Source of the DNA: Sepiola atlantica
Taxonomy: Eukaryota; Mollusca; Cephalopoda; Sepiida; Sepiolidae
Assembly (NCBI GenBank): GCA_963556195.1
Contig: OY744528.1
Span: 62,805,646-62,869,645, forward strand
Reading direction: 5' to 3'
Length of the DNA stretch: 64,000 nt
Part shown: positions 1 to 10,100 of the stretch, in pieces
How the letters are laid out: every line of letters begins with the position of its first letter
Position numbering within the stretch: the stretch's first letter is position 1
Position numbers and translations under genes: made by a program
Notes under the pieces: generated by a model
What the model was told of the DNA's origin: nothing
The model's input: only the letters and a program-made list of their open reading frames with translations
Databases searched by the model: none

Positions 1-104
1 CGTGAAATTAACATAGAAAATTGATCCCCCACTTGTTAAAATATAATTGGGTAAACTTTTAGAATGTTATTTTTTTTAATAGTAGCAACAAAATTCCACC
101 CCTT

Positions 105-330
105 CACTGTAAAGGTCTCTAGAATGCGGAAGATTTTCTACTTTAATAGCTTATTTCCTCAAACCGGCTGCCTGTGGAATTCCCTCCCTGTTCCGTGTTT
201 CCCCGACTGTACCAACGTGCAGAAATCTAAATGTAATGTGAACAACACTATTACTGTATAACTTCTGACCTAAGTTGCCACTCTTACAAATCTAGCCCCT
301 TACGCCTCGGTCTTAGATCAACCGTTTAAC
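105..330 (+). mobile_element. LINE 3'-end relic (ORF2 C-terminus plus 3' UTR)
   Basis: The forward frame reads a peptide ending in SLFPQTGCLWNSLPVPCFPD. This matches the usual C-terminal motif of Jockey-superfamily reverse transcriptases (FFPRTxRLWNSLPxxCFP). The following sequence, with the segment AGCCCCTTACG, resembles the 3' UTR seen in reverse orientation near 48450-48600 and twice in each tandem unit. It is short, lacks the catalytic domains and cannot function. The family assignment rests on these shared segments, not on a database search. Confidence 0.5.
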
Positions 331-434
331 TGTGATGCCGCTACGCACATACAGACAACTTTGCTCCATGTATATAGATGATAAATGCGTGCTGAATCGA
401 TAGTAGGAGCTTTTGTAGAAGAGCCCGGCTGTAA

Positions 435-560
435 AATACCACCGCCCCCCCCCTCGATACCACAAGGTACACCTGAAGAAGGTCGGAGGTTACATCGGTC
501 GAAACGTTGTGAGAATAACAATCGAAAATGAGAACAGTAGTTCACATAATTCAAATAATG
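435..560 (+). repeat. Interspersed repeat, copy 1 (also at 26820-26935)
   Basis: The segment GAAGGTCGGAGGTTACATCG and the following stretch (ATGAGAACAGTAGTTC...) recur with moderate divergence at 26820-26935. It contains CTGAAGA and GAAACG boxes like those of the hammerhead-like motifs elsewhere in the window, but no pairing stem II can be drawn here. The parent element is unknown. Confidence 0.5.
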
Positions 561-848
561 CGTGTAAAAGAGTTTTCTCCCTTACAACTCAAATTTTATT
601 TATTTCTTCTGTATAAGTTTAAAAAATATGCAAACAAATCTCGAAAACTAAAATGACTTTACTGCATCCCGGTCAACGCTGGAAGGTACAGCTAGTTACC
701 TCGCTAATTTAGTGATTTTTCATTGGTTTTGAACGTGTGATGTCAGTTTAAAAGTGACTCCTTTCACACGATAATTACTTATTAATCATTTCCAAGGGGA
801 CAACAAGGAAATTCCACGGTGCTTTCTACACCAGTCTATATAAGTTAT

Positions 849-888
849 TATATTATTATTTATTATTATTTATTATTATTATTATTTT
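849..888. repeat. (TTA)n-type microsatellite
   Basis: An imperfect run of TTA/TTTA units is visible. It directly precedes a LINE relic and could be a retroposon tail. Confidence 0.7.
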
Positions 889-1009
889 GAAATATATGGT
901 TCCGACCTGTAAAAAATTCATAACAAAACTCGTCCAGTTACAAGCACTGTAAATAATTTTCCTTTTTTTCCTCTGTGTACCTAAAACTAAACGGAACTTC
1001 CATGAGCAA

Positions 1010-1135
1010 AGTTTCTTTCCAAGAACTACCCGTCTGTGTAACACAATACCACTGAGCTGCTTCCCAGCTGGCTACAACATGGTCGTTTTCAAGTCAAATT
1101 TTAACAAATTCTTGTTGAGTCGTTCTCTTAAATAA
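1010..1135 (+). mobile_element. LINE ORF2 C-terminal relic, second copy
   Basis: The forward frame reads FPRTTRLCNTIPLSCFPAGY and then FKSNFNKFLLSRSLK before a stop. This is the canonical last segment of a Jockey-superfamily LINE ORF2 (PRTxRLWNxLPxxCFPxxYN followed by FKxxVNxxL). Only this tail is recognisable; everything upstream of it is degraded. It is a second, independent copy of the element end found at 105-330, in the same orientation. Confidence 0.55.
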
Positions 1136-1657
1136 TCAAATTTTGCCCAGTTTCAACAATGGTTGCAATAAACTTACCCCACTCGAAAGAAAAGGAGGCA
1201 AGGCATGGGAATGTGCACTTCCTAGGATTACCCAAGACTGAAACCCTTAGATAAAAAGCAATCGAAATGGCACAGTCTCTGTCAGACCGACTGTCGAGAA
1301 CAGATGTTACGCAGTACGAAGATTGGGGTTGAACTTAACAAGTGATAAGCGTAATGCTTCCATTATTATTTGAGAATGGGCGAGTCTATATGTTCGTCAT
1401 AGGTACGGCACCATAACAAATAGGTTTTGTTAAGAAAATTGGTTTAAGACTGTTCACAATAAAAATAATAAAACGGATTTCAGTCCATGCAACATCCATG
1501 CAACAACAATTTAACTTTTCTTTTTAAAATTAATATTGAATAAGTTCAGTTTCAGTATAAATCAGATCATGTTCTTTTCTTTTCTTTTTTATTGCATTTT
1601 TTTAACAAGTTTCTAATACTTTTTACAACAGTTACGATTCATTATCGATAGCCTGAC
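1136..1657. other. No recognisable feature
   Basis: AT-rich sequence without long open frames or repeats that I can link to the rest of the window. Confidence 0.5.
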
Positions 1658-2019
1658 AAGATATATTTTATTTTAATAATGATTTTTTTTCACAAAGATT
1701 CCCGCCGTAAAAGATTAAGAACGATGTCTTTGGTGATGGTGGACTGGAAACCTTGGTTGTCGGGGTAGACTGCATGCGATTATTATTTTTGTCTATCGTT
1801 ACGTTACGCACTTCATCTTTATGTTTGTCACATTGAGAATCAATTACAAGTTTGAGGTTGTCAGCTGTAACCCAATTTTGACGACGTTAGTTTTTGCAGA
1901 GACGCTCGCCGTCTAACCAGTGTCACCCATTTGGTATTCACCAACCTTAACGTAGCTTAATTTATATTTATTAAAAAAAATTCCGTTTTTTAAAAAAAGA
2001 TTTGTGTTCGCTCCAAGCA

Positions 2020-2400
2020 AAGACTATTGCTACTGTGTTAGGGATCACATAATAGGGTGCCACCTGAGGTGGAAGTTGAACAGCAAGGTGTTTGTTCGCA
2101 TCACATCTAAAATTCTGCATGTTGGTACGGTCGGGGAAACAATGAACATGGCGGGAATTCCAAAAGCAAGCGGTCCGAGGAAAAACCTATTAAACTGAAT
2201 GGGACTTTGCTGCTAGACGGACGGTGGGTCAGAAGTATTTACCTTGATGGGGTACAAGTGAAGTAAGTTCACTACATCACATTCCGTGGAAGTACTGGTA
2301 AAACCAGAACAGTCATGTAACACTGCGGCGATGCGACAGTGGCTAGAGTTTGGTAGACAGTGCAAAGGCTATTAACCACTAACTATATGTTCAAATAGCA
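2020..2400 (-). mobile_element. Antisense LINE 3' fragment inside unit A
   Basis: Shared blocks (GGTACGGTCGGGGAAAC, AGCGGTCCGAGGAAAA, AACACTGCGGCGATGCGACA) correspond to the reverse complement of a LINE 3' end related to the one at 48430-51320. Compare its ACATTGCGGGGTTGGGGCAG and GGAGCTTGGTTGATAG stretches. The short forward open frames here are shadows. Units B-D carry the same fragment at 14085-14450, 16600-16960 and 19110-19480. Confidence 0.55.
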
Positions 2401-3079
2401 ACATTTTAAAACCACTAATAGCCCCTTACCACTAAAAACCCATAGAAATTTTCTTCCATAGCAAAAATATTCTAAAACCCTAGAATGGCCCGGAGGATCC
2501 CTTTACATTGAATATACATGCGAAACTAATCTCACTCAAAATTCGAATGTAATTTTTTCATTTTCTTGTTTTTCTTTCCGCCAAGTTTTTTAGGGTGTTC
2601 ACACATAATCGCCTAAAAAAGTACACACTCATATTTTTGTTGGAGGGAGAGTCAGAGGAAGGGGGTTAATCTACAATATTACTAAAGTAACGATCGACAC
2701 GCTACCTGATCTTAACGAGTACTGCGTTCGCTTCAAATGTGCTTGAACGGTCGTTACACACCTATCAATTTGTGAAGAAACCCAACAAATTGTTGTAGGG
2801 GAAATAACTATAGATATTCATAAAAGTTACCTCCCCTGAACAAATTTAACTCGAAATTCAAGTTTCTCATCGGATGCGTAACAGTTACCTGCCTCTGACC
2901 GCAGCAAAGTAATACATGACGTCAGTTTGTAGTGGGGAATTACAAAAATCCAAAAGTTTGTCGTGATCGGACCCGTCAGAGTTTTTTGGAAGGCGACCGG
3001 CGATTAACCAATCCATAAATTATTTTTAAAGAAATCCTCATTTGGGACAAATTTGCGCTAAAATAATTTAATATTAAAA

Positions 3080-3222
3080 ATTTAATAGAAAATATAAACC
3101 TGTGAAGTTACTTTCAATAGTCGTTGTAAGTAAAGTGGCCAGCTATGTTGTTATTTACTCATATGATATTTACTCACAACCAATATTTACGGTAACTTCA
3201 CAGGTTACATTTTCTATTAAAT
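3080..3222. repeat. Long imperfect hairpin ending unit A
   Basis: The arms at 3080-3111 (containing AAACCTGTGAAGTTAC) and 3192-3222 (GTAACTTCACAGGTT) are complementary. A nested pair, GTTGTAAGTAAA (3123-3134) with TTTACTCACAAC (3169-3180), extends the fold inward. The same structure closes unit D at 20196-20338. Units B and C keep only the left arm. Confidence 0.8.
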
Positions 3223-3379
3223 ATGATTTTTGTTACAACGTAAATCCGTCACAAATGCGTAGGTAATCCAAAAATAAATCGTTTTTGACTAATTTCACAA
3301 ATGTATTATTTTACAAATAAAGCGTATTAGATTGTGTTTGTTAGTTTTATGCGCGTTTGTTTGTTAATATGCTATGGAA

Positions 3380-3384
3380 TTTAC
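3380..3384. repeat. Left target-site duplication (TTTAC) of R2-like LINE
   Basis: TTTAC here recurs at 5255-5259 immediately before the GAGGACG start of unit B. Units B and C show the uninterrupted junction (GGAATTTAC followed by a few bases and GAGGACG). Five bases is short, so chance cannot be excluded. Confidence 0.5.
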
Positions 3385-5254
3385 TTGTTAAAAGGGGAAC
3401 AGTCAATTGACATATCGCTTTTATTTTTAATAATAGATACACAACACATATTATTTTTTAAACAATAATGTGAGAGAAAGAGAAGCAAAGAGACAGATAC
3501 AGACATAGGTAGATATAGAGGGGGAGAGAAAGAAAGAGAGAGTCAACAGATGGCGATTAGAACGGAAGTTACGCCGCCGTTACTGACATAGCGTTGCCAC
3601 GAACGATAGCCAGGTAGATGCGTTGGAACAACCAGGCTGACTCACGGGGCTCGTGCCTAGACGTTGAAATCCTCCGTCCAATGTCCTGAAAAAATTTAAC
3701 AGTCTCGGGGCCAAGCACACCCGACGTTTTCACTGAAATTGGTTGGAAGACGAAACGGTCAGTGAGCGAGCAGTATTTTCCACGCTTACTTGTTTCGGCG
3801 AGCAGAGCCGCCGTGCCGGGCCTCACCGCGGATTCCGTAATCCTTGTTGGTGAAAAGGAGTCGGAACAAGTGGCGTCCCAGATCAGCGGCTTTCCGGCTC
3901 GGAAAGCAAACACAGTCATCCCGTCAGGCCTGCGACCGTCGCCCCTGTCCAGGCCGACTGGTTCAAGGCCTGATGCAAAACCTGCCGAGTCGAGACCTTG
4001 CCTGACTACGTCGTTAAGGGCAGAGTGGCGAGGCAGGCGGCCGGCACTAAATTGACAAGAGAGAGGATGCAGGGCAAACTCGTCAACGATCTGATCACAG
4101 CGACACCGGTGTGGGTGGCACAAACGGAGTCCCAGCCGTTGTGAGACGGTGATCCGGATAGTGTCATTGTCCAAGAGGGTTCCTAGTGTCGCTGAAGGGA
4201 TGGCACTGAGCCAAGCACCGCTGTAAGGTGAAGCCGACGCTCTCAGGCAGGCAGCTCTGTACTAGTTACTGCTACGGACGAGTTCGGCAAACACGGATTG
4301 ACATTGAATGTCGTCCCAGGACGACTGATGTATGAGATCGGGTGGTTGCTGAAGGTTTGTCGACGTCCATGTTGACAAAACGGCTGTCAAAAGATCTGAA
4401 GACGGGGATTCGAGATATGAGGAGAGAATCTCGTCAACGAGACTTGTCGAGGAAGCATATGCCGGCAGCGCAGTATCGGTTGCAGAGCGCAAACTAAGGC
4501 CACCGAACCGAAACGGCAAAGTGGCCTGGCGCCAACCAGTGTCATCAAAATTTACATTACAAATTTCACTGGCCGAGCGACGTAAAATTTTGTAGAAATT
4601 TTCCAGAAGTTTGACTTTGTTGTAACATGGAGCAATTCTCAGTGTGAATAGAAGTCTCGGCATTGCAAAACAGTTTTGCAGCAGGAACAGTGCCGCATGA
4701 GCGTCGATCATGTTGAGGCGCTCTGCCATAGACTCTAGCTTTGTATACTTGTCTTGTAGGGATGCAGCTACACCTTTAGAGCTGATAGGCGACCCAAGAA
4801 TTATTGTGTTGTCCTGTTCAGTTATTGAGACGGATCCCAGGGCGAGTCGTAGGCCATCTATTCCTCGTTGAAACTCCACGGTGGAACAGTTCAAGTTGAT
4901 TATTTCATATTTGTTAGGGTTAACTAACAAACAAATTTCAGCCAGAGCTGGGACGATCCGTTCAATGTTTTGGAGCACAGAATCGATAGCGCCGCCTAAA
5001 GTGGCGTCGTCAAGATACCAAATGTTGATCGGTGACGAGGAAGATTGGGCAATGTCGCCGACGGCCAGAGAAAAAAGGAGGGGCCCCATTGGGTCGCCTT
5101 GCTGGATGCCTGTAGCCGACGTGATAGAATTGTTTCCGCACAATAAAAGACTGGGTTCAGTGTAAGCTGTGTGGGGAAGACTGTAGATGTTAGGAACCCG
5201 ATGATGGCACACGTTAATAAAATGATCTCTGCGCACCGTGTTGAAGGCATTTTG
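3385..5254 (-). mobile_element. 5'-truncated R2-like non-LTR retrotransposon
   Basis: This insertion lies between tandem units A and B. On the minus strand it starts inside the reverse-transcriptase domain, so the 5' end is truncated, as is typical for target-primed insertion. It continues through the C-terminal nuclease and ends in a 3' UTR that contains a pyrimidine-rich tract (purine-rich on the plus strand, 3470-3545). It is flanked by TTTAC repeats. Assignment to the R2/NeSL-like group rests on the CCHC plus restriction-like endonuclease order and is an inference. Confidence 0.75.
3569..5254 (-). pseudogene. Reverse transcriptase with CCHC and restriction-like endonuclease, one in-frame stop
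   Basis: The minus-strand frame begins at NAFNTVRRDHF, part of RT block 2 (xNAFNxVRRD). It then shows the QQGDPMGPLLFSLA block and the catalytic YLDD at 5006-5017. An amber stop lies at 4262-4264 (after VRSSN), and the same frame then continues without a shift through a CCHC cluster (CHPHRCRC...HPLSC). A PD-(D/E)XK-like nuclease follows (RPDG, then WDATC, then KRGKY), ending at GNAMSVTAA. In R2-group LINEs this nuclease nicks the target and the RT copies the RNA at the nick. The N-terminal DNA-binding region is missing because of the 5' truncation. One stop and the truncation make it non-functional, but the frame is otherwise well preserved, so the insertion is fairly young. Confidence 0.8.
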
Positions 5255-5259
5255 TTTAC
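5255..5259. repeat. Right target-site duplication (TTTAC) of R2-like LINE
   Basis: Matches 3380-3384 and is immediately followed by the GAGGACGAAAA start of unit B. Confidence 0.5.
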
Positions 5260-5393
5260 GAGGACGAAAATTTGTCTTTCTTTAACCTCAACAATAACTC
5301 CATCACTCAGAACGTAAAGCGTAAACACAAGGGAACAATCTAAGATGGCCGATCAGCTTTTAACGTCGGATCAAGAGACCGCCGTAACTCGGT

Positions 5394-5395
<2 letters not shown>

Positions 5396-5424
<29 letters not shown>

Positions 5425-5800
5425 TACCCTTATTAACTCAAAACAAGGTACATTGCCACTGAGACGTAACGGGGCTACTGTGAATACGGGGCGGGATTTA
5501 TAGGGACATCCTAAGTGGGGAGTCGTGCAGCGAGATGTTACTTTACATTGCATTTTAATTTCTGCGTGTTGCTTGAGTCGGGGAAACAGGGAGTAGAGAG
5601 TGAATTTCATAGGCAAACGGTCCGAGGAAAAGCTATTAAGATGAAGATTTTCTGGCATCTGGTGACCTCGATGTTTACGTGTAAAGGCTACAAGTAAAGT
5701 AAGTTTATCGGAGTATATTCCGAGAGAATACTTATAAAACCAAAACAGGGATGCAACATTGCGGCGATGGTACAGAGGGTGGAGCTTGGTAGACAGTGGG
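5396..5800 (-). mobile_element. Antisense LINE 3' end with (TAAA)n tail in unit B
   Basis: On the minus strand the fragment ends in the 3' UTR block AATGTACCTTGTTTTGAG followed by a (TAAA)n run (TTTA repeats on the plus strand, 5396-5428). This is a usual LINE tail. The upstream blocks TTCCCCGACTCAAGC and CAACATTGCGGCGATGG (plus strand) match the LINE family at 48430-51320. Units C and D carry equivalent fragments at 15600-16040 and 18130-18560. Confidence 0.6.
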
Positions 5801-6187
5801 AACTTGTTAAGTCAGAAACAGTTTATGGCATCCTGTCAAATATAGTATTTACTTAATTACTGATTCAGAGTTTTTATGATGTGAAAATAATGATTTTTAT
5901 ATAGTTTATTGTACAAACTAAAAAAAACAAACACAACCAGATGAATGCTCACATGAATATTATTTTTCTGAATTATGTTTTAATATCATATAGAAGATAT
6001 ATTTTATTCAAATAATAATTAAAAAATGAGTAAAAGATTAAGAACGGTGTCTTTGGTGATGATGGACTGGAAACCTTGGCTGTCGGGGTAGACTGCATGC
6101 GATTATTATTTTTGTCTATCGTTACGTTATGCACTTCATCTTTATGTTTGTCACATTGAGAATCAATCTCTAGTTTGAGGTTGTCAG

Positions 6188-6191
6188 CTGT
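6188..6191. repeat. Left target-site duplication (CTGT) of BEL/Pao element
   Basis: CTGT precedes the element and recurs at 13899-13902. Units A, C and D contain the uninterrupted site CAGCTGTAACCC (near 1864, 16419 and 18937), so the pre-insertion sequence is known directly. Confidence 0.9.
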
Positions 6192-7112
6192 TATCGCAAT
6201 TTTAACCACGTACAGGCCAAAATCGATACACGTAAGGACCTCGGGCAATAACTAGACAATTAAATAAACTGTAAGAAAAAAAAACAAGCTATTTTAAACA
6301 ACAAATAATTTATTGAAGAAAAAGAAAATAGGTAAAATGGGTTCGGCAGAAAGTCATTGTTCAAAGTTCACTTCATAGACTGAATTTAAGTTCCGATGGA
6401 CACACGGAAAGGCTGCATAAATAAAGTCCTAATTATGCTGCCCGAAGGCTTATTAACTTTGCTAGGAAAGACATGTCAGAAAAAAGAGAAAACTTACTTG
6501 AAAGAATTTTGTTAGTAAAATAAAAAAATACCAGAAGAATATAGAAAAGTCCTTTTTGTTCGCGCTGATTTGTTTCCTTTGATTGTTCATTTTTTTTATT
6601 GACATCGCATCGTTTCTTCGATCGACTCCTTTTGAGAATAGTGGCACTCTTTCACGTCAACTCTTCATTTGGAGACATCTTTCGAAACTCACTTCGTTTC
6701 GTCTTTTCTAAAGGCACATTTGCCTTTCAAATGAATATCTTCTTTGTTTCTGTTTTTAGACTTCAGTGGACTTCTCCGTCCAACGTAAATATTCAACCTC
6801 GAACACTAGTTGAAACTCCAACTTCTTTGAAGATTTTTACAGGCATGCTCTCTACATATTCCTGTTTTAACATTCTTGTTTTTAGGACTTCTTCATGTCC
6901 GAGTTGAGTCGACCGACCTCTCCACCTCGAGATCGTTTCAGCAACTAACTTGAATTTCGCGGTTATTTCAACGGCTTCCGGCGTCAAACGCCCACGCTTC
7001 AGACACCGACACGTGCCATCAGCAGCAGTCATTCATTACAAGTTCTTAAAAAAGGGGGTTTTAGAAGAAGAAGAAAAGAAAAGAAGAAGAAGAAGAAAAT
7101 AAATTTCTGACA
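6192..7112 (-). repeat. 3' LTR of BEL/Pao element
   Basis: Reading the minus strand, the LTR starts TGTCAGAAATTTATTTTC and ends ...TTGCGATA. It thus begins with the usual TG but does not end in CA. It carries a TTC-rich repeat close to its start. Short open frames inside it (for example 79 codons at 6793-7032) are identical in the other LTR and show no known domain. Confidence 0.93.
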
Positions 7113-7119
7113 CTCTCCC
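7113..7119 (-). promoter_or_regulatory. Polypurine tract of BEL/Pao element
   Basis: On the minus strand the 3' LTR is directly preceded by GGGAGAG, the expected position and composition of the plus-strand primer. It is short, and the sequence upstream of it is T-rich. Confidence 0.6.
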
Positions 7120-7160
7120 GAACAAAAAAAAGAAAAAGAAAAAGATCGCTCACTTACAGT

Positions 7161-10100
7161 CTAATAGTAAACATAGTCAGGATTCTTATCCTTAACACAT
7201 TTTCTACCTCTCTTAGGTTTAGAATTCTCAGCTCCATCATCATCACTGCACGAATCCTTATTTTTCCCAGGTCTCACTTGGTACGAATGAGATATAGATA
7301 GCTCCATAGGATACAAATGCTTAATAGAATGCTCGCTACATGTCTCTCCCTTCTTTATCAAGGCAGAGCGAACAATTCCGTCAGACCCCTGAGTGAGCTT
7401 AACAACTCTACCTAGCTTCCAATAGGGCCTAGGTTTAACGAGATTCCTAACTAGGACTATATCATCTACCTTAATTTTGTTACTAAATTCCGCTTGATGC
7501 AAATCCTTAGACAATTCCCTCAGACTCAGTAAATATTGCTCATACCACAATGACTTGAATCTGATCAAAAGGCATTCTCTACCTTTCAAACTCTCGATCA
7601 AATCCACTCGATTCGGGGGCACTTCTAAACAAGAATCGTTTTCAAGGTTCAAGAACACGGTCTTCCCAGGAGAAAAACGCATAAAGGCACTAGGAGAGAT
7701 GACTTCCAGGGAAGCATCATCGCTACAACGATAAGTCAAAGGCCTATCATTTACCGCTCTTTGTATGTCAGACAAAATGGTTAGCAGTTGAAAGTAATCC
7801 AACCTCCTGCGACCAATTGTTTTGAATAGACAACACTTGACAGTTTTTATCAACCTTTCCCATATTGCTCCGAACCAAGCAGAATACGAAGGAATCCTGC
7901 AGTGTTTTATATTACACATTTCCAAATCTCCTCTGAATCCATCAGAGAGAAGAACTTCTTTTACTAAGTCGCACCCAGCAACAAATGATAAAGCATTGTC
8001 TGAGTATATGTGTGATGGCACACCATATACATTGAAGAACCTCAAAAAGGCTAACACTACCGATTGAGTACTCATTTCTTCAACCAACTCCATATGTATA
8101 GAACGCACACTAAGACAAGTGAATAGCAATATGTACATCTTTTTTACTTTACTACCGTCCTCTACCCACAGGTGACCCGTGAAGTCTATCCCCGTATGGT
8201 AGAAAGGTCTGATAAGATTAACTCGATGCTTGGGTAGGTTTGTCATCTTAGGATAACGAAAAGACAAGGAGTTAAACTTCTTGCATACCATACAACTAGC
8301 AAGAACAATCTTGACGGCCTGCCTGGCCTTGGGTAACCAAAACCCAGAATTGCGCACCTTATCAAGCGTAGCAGCAATCCCCAAATGCTTGCATTTTATG
8401 TGACACTCCATCACCAACAAACTGGTTAGGTGACACATTTTAGGCAGCAGAACAGGACTTTTCACTTCTTCGGAAAAATATTCAGAGTTTTCTATACGTC
8501 CCCGACAACGTAACAAATTGTTGTCATCCAAAATTAGGTTCAACTTATTCACCAACAAAGGAATATTACTTTCAACTCTACTTTTCAGAAAACTTATTTC
8601 TTCAGCGAAAAACTCACTCTGAGTAACCTTAATCAAATAGGACTTTGCCTCAGATGTAAAATTGACATCACGCTTATCGCCCTTTAACTTGGCAATAAAT
8701 TTAAACACAATCTCTAAGGTACTTATCAACCTTTTGAGAGAAGAGAATCTTTCCAACTCAACCACACATGAGTTAGAATCCCCATTCAAGCCAGTATAAG
8801 CAGTTACCAAGGTCTTGCATTTGTCACTAATGCAATCCAACTTATAGTCAGGCCACTTCAACTTTTCTGTCTGTAACCATACTGGACCTCTAATCCAAAA
8901 GTTTTTATCCTTTTTAAACTTACTAAAGGAAACGCCTCTAGTTAACAAATCTGCAGGGTTTTCACTAGTACTTACATACTTGAACTTTAAGGTATAACCC
9001 TTACAACTTATCTCATTCATAATGAATTTTATATCCTTCAAACGATTTTTAGTGAACTGGCACTTAATGTGTACAGATTCAGACAACAACCAAGATAGCA
9101 CTACCTGTGCATCTACAGCAATGATAATTTCCTCAAACAGCTTGGGAAACATTTCAATCAAAATAAGGAGATGTTTAATTCCCAGATATACAGCTAGTAA
9201 TTCCAACGTAGGAAGAGTTCTTTTAACAGAAGGAGCCACTTTGGCTTTCGCATAAAATAGCCTGGCCTCTCCTCCCTGATACATATATTCGACTATGCCA
9301 TAAGCAAGATTCGAAGCATCACAAAACACGATCAAGGTAACAGGCGAATTGGTTTGTACTGAACATCTTTCAAAACCAATTTTTTGAACATCTCGGAGAT
9401 TTGCCTGAAAACTATTCCAAACAGACAACAAGCTATCAGGAACTACCTGATCCCATGCCACTCCCGATTTCCAAACTTGACTTAATATAATTTTTCCTTT
9501 TATAGTTATAGGCAATACTAAACCTAACGGATCGAATACAGACGAACTAACGGATAGCATATCTCTTTTTGTGGAGACTGACTTTTTAACTTCACCTTTG
9601 GAGATACCAATTTCGTCTGACTCAGGGTCATACCAATACCCCAGTACTTTCTCACAGAGCACTCCATGAGAAGAGTAATTGTTATCTGCTCGAATGCGAG
9701 CAGACACCAATTTACTGTTACTACAGCACGTTTTCAATAAGAAGCTTCCCTTTTCCATGACATTCACAGCCTCGGTATAGAGTTTCAACAATTCATCAGG
9801 AGACCCATGTGTTTTCACTAGATTATCTACGTAAAAGTTTTTTAACAACATGTCTCTACAAGGTCCCGATGAGTGCTTCTCAACGTGGTGCTTCACTACG
9901 TAACTTAAGATGAAGGGACTAGACACAAACCCGAATATCAGAGTTTTGTATCGAAAACACACTAATTCATCTTTTATTTTTATAAAGAAACAGAATCTAT
10001 TTTTGTCAAAGTTATTCTTTAGTCTAATCATCAGAAACGCCTTTCTGATGTCAGCCAATAATACATAATTATCTGTTCTAAACTTGAACAGAAGTTCCAA

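Larger units (their letters stand above)
1658..3384. repeat. Tandem unit A (5'-incomplete, a-type end)
   Basis: From AGATATATTTTATT onward the sequence parallels positions near 5990, 16220 and 18740. It keeps the same order of blocks: the AAGAACGATGTCTTTGG block, the CAGCTGTAACCC block, an antisense LINE fragment, the GGGGAAATAACTATAG block and the terminal hairpin. It ends in TATGGAATTTAC, as units B and C do. The first ~700 bp of the unit are missing. Its end module contains the long hairpin (a-type), as in unit D. Confidence 0.85.

Noticed and set aside
435..560. CTGAAGA...GAAACG as a hammerhead
   Set aside because: The boxes are present but the sequence between them cannot form stem II.
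2004..2198. Recurring 60-90 codon forward frames in each tandem unit (also 14047, 16586, 19109)
   Set aside because: They lie antisense over LINE 3' UTR fragments and are shared by duplication, not by selection for a protein.
6793..7032. 79-codon open frame inside the LTR (identical at 13576-13815), plus 102- and 61-codon frames
   Set aside because: They are identical only because the LTRs are near-identical; no domain, and LTRs are not expected to encode protein.
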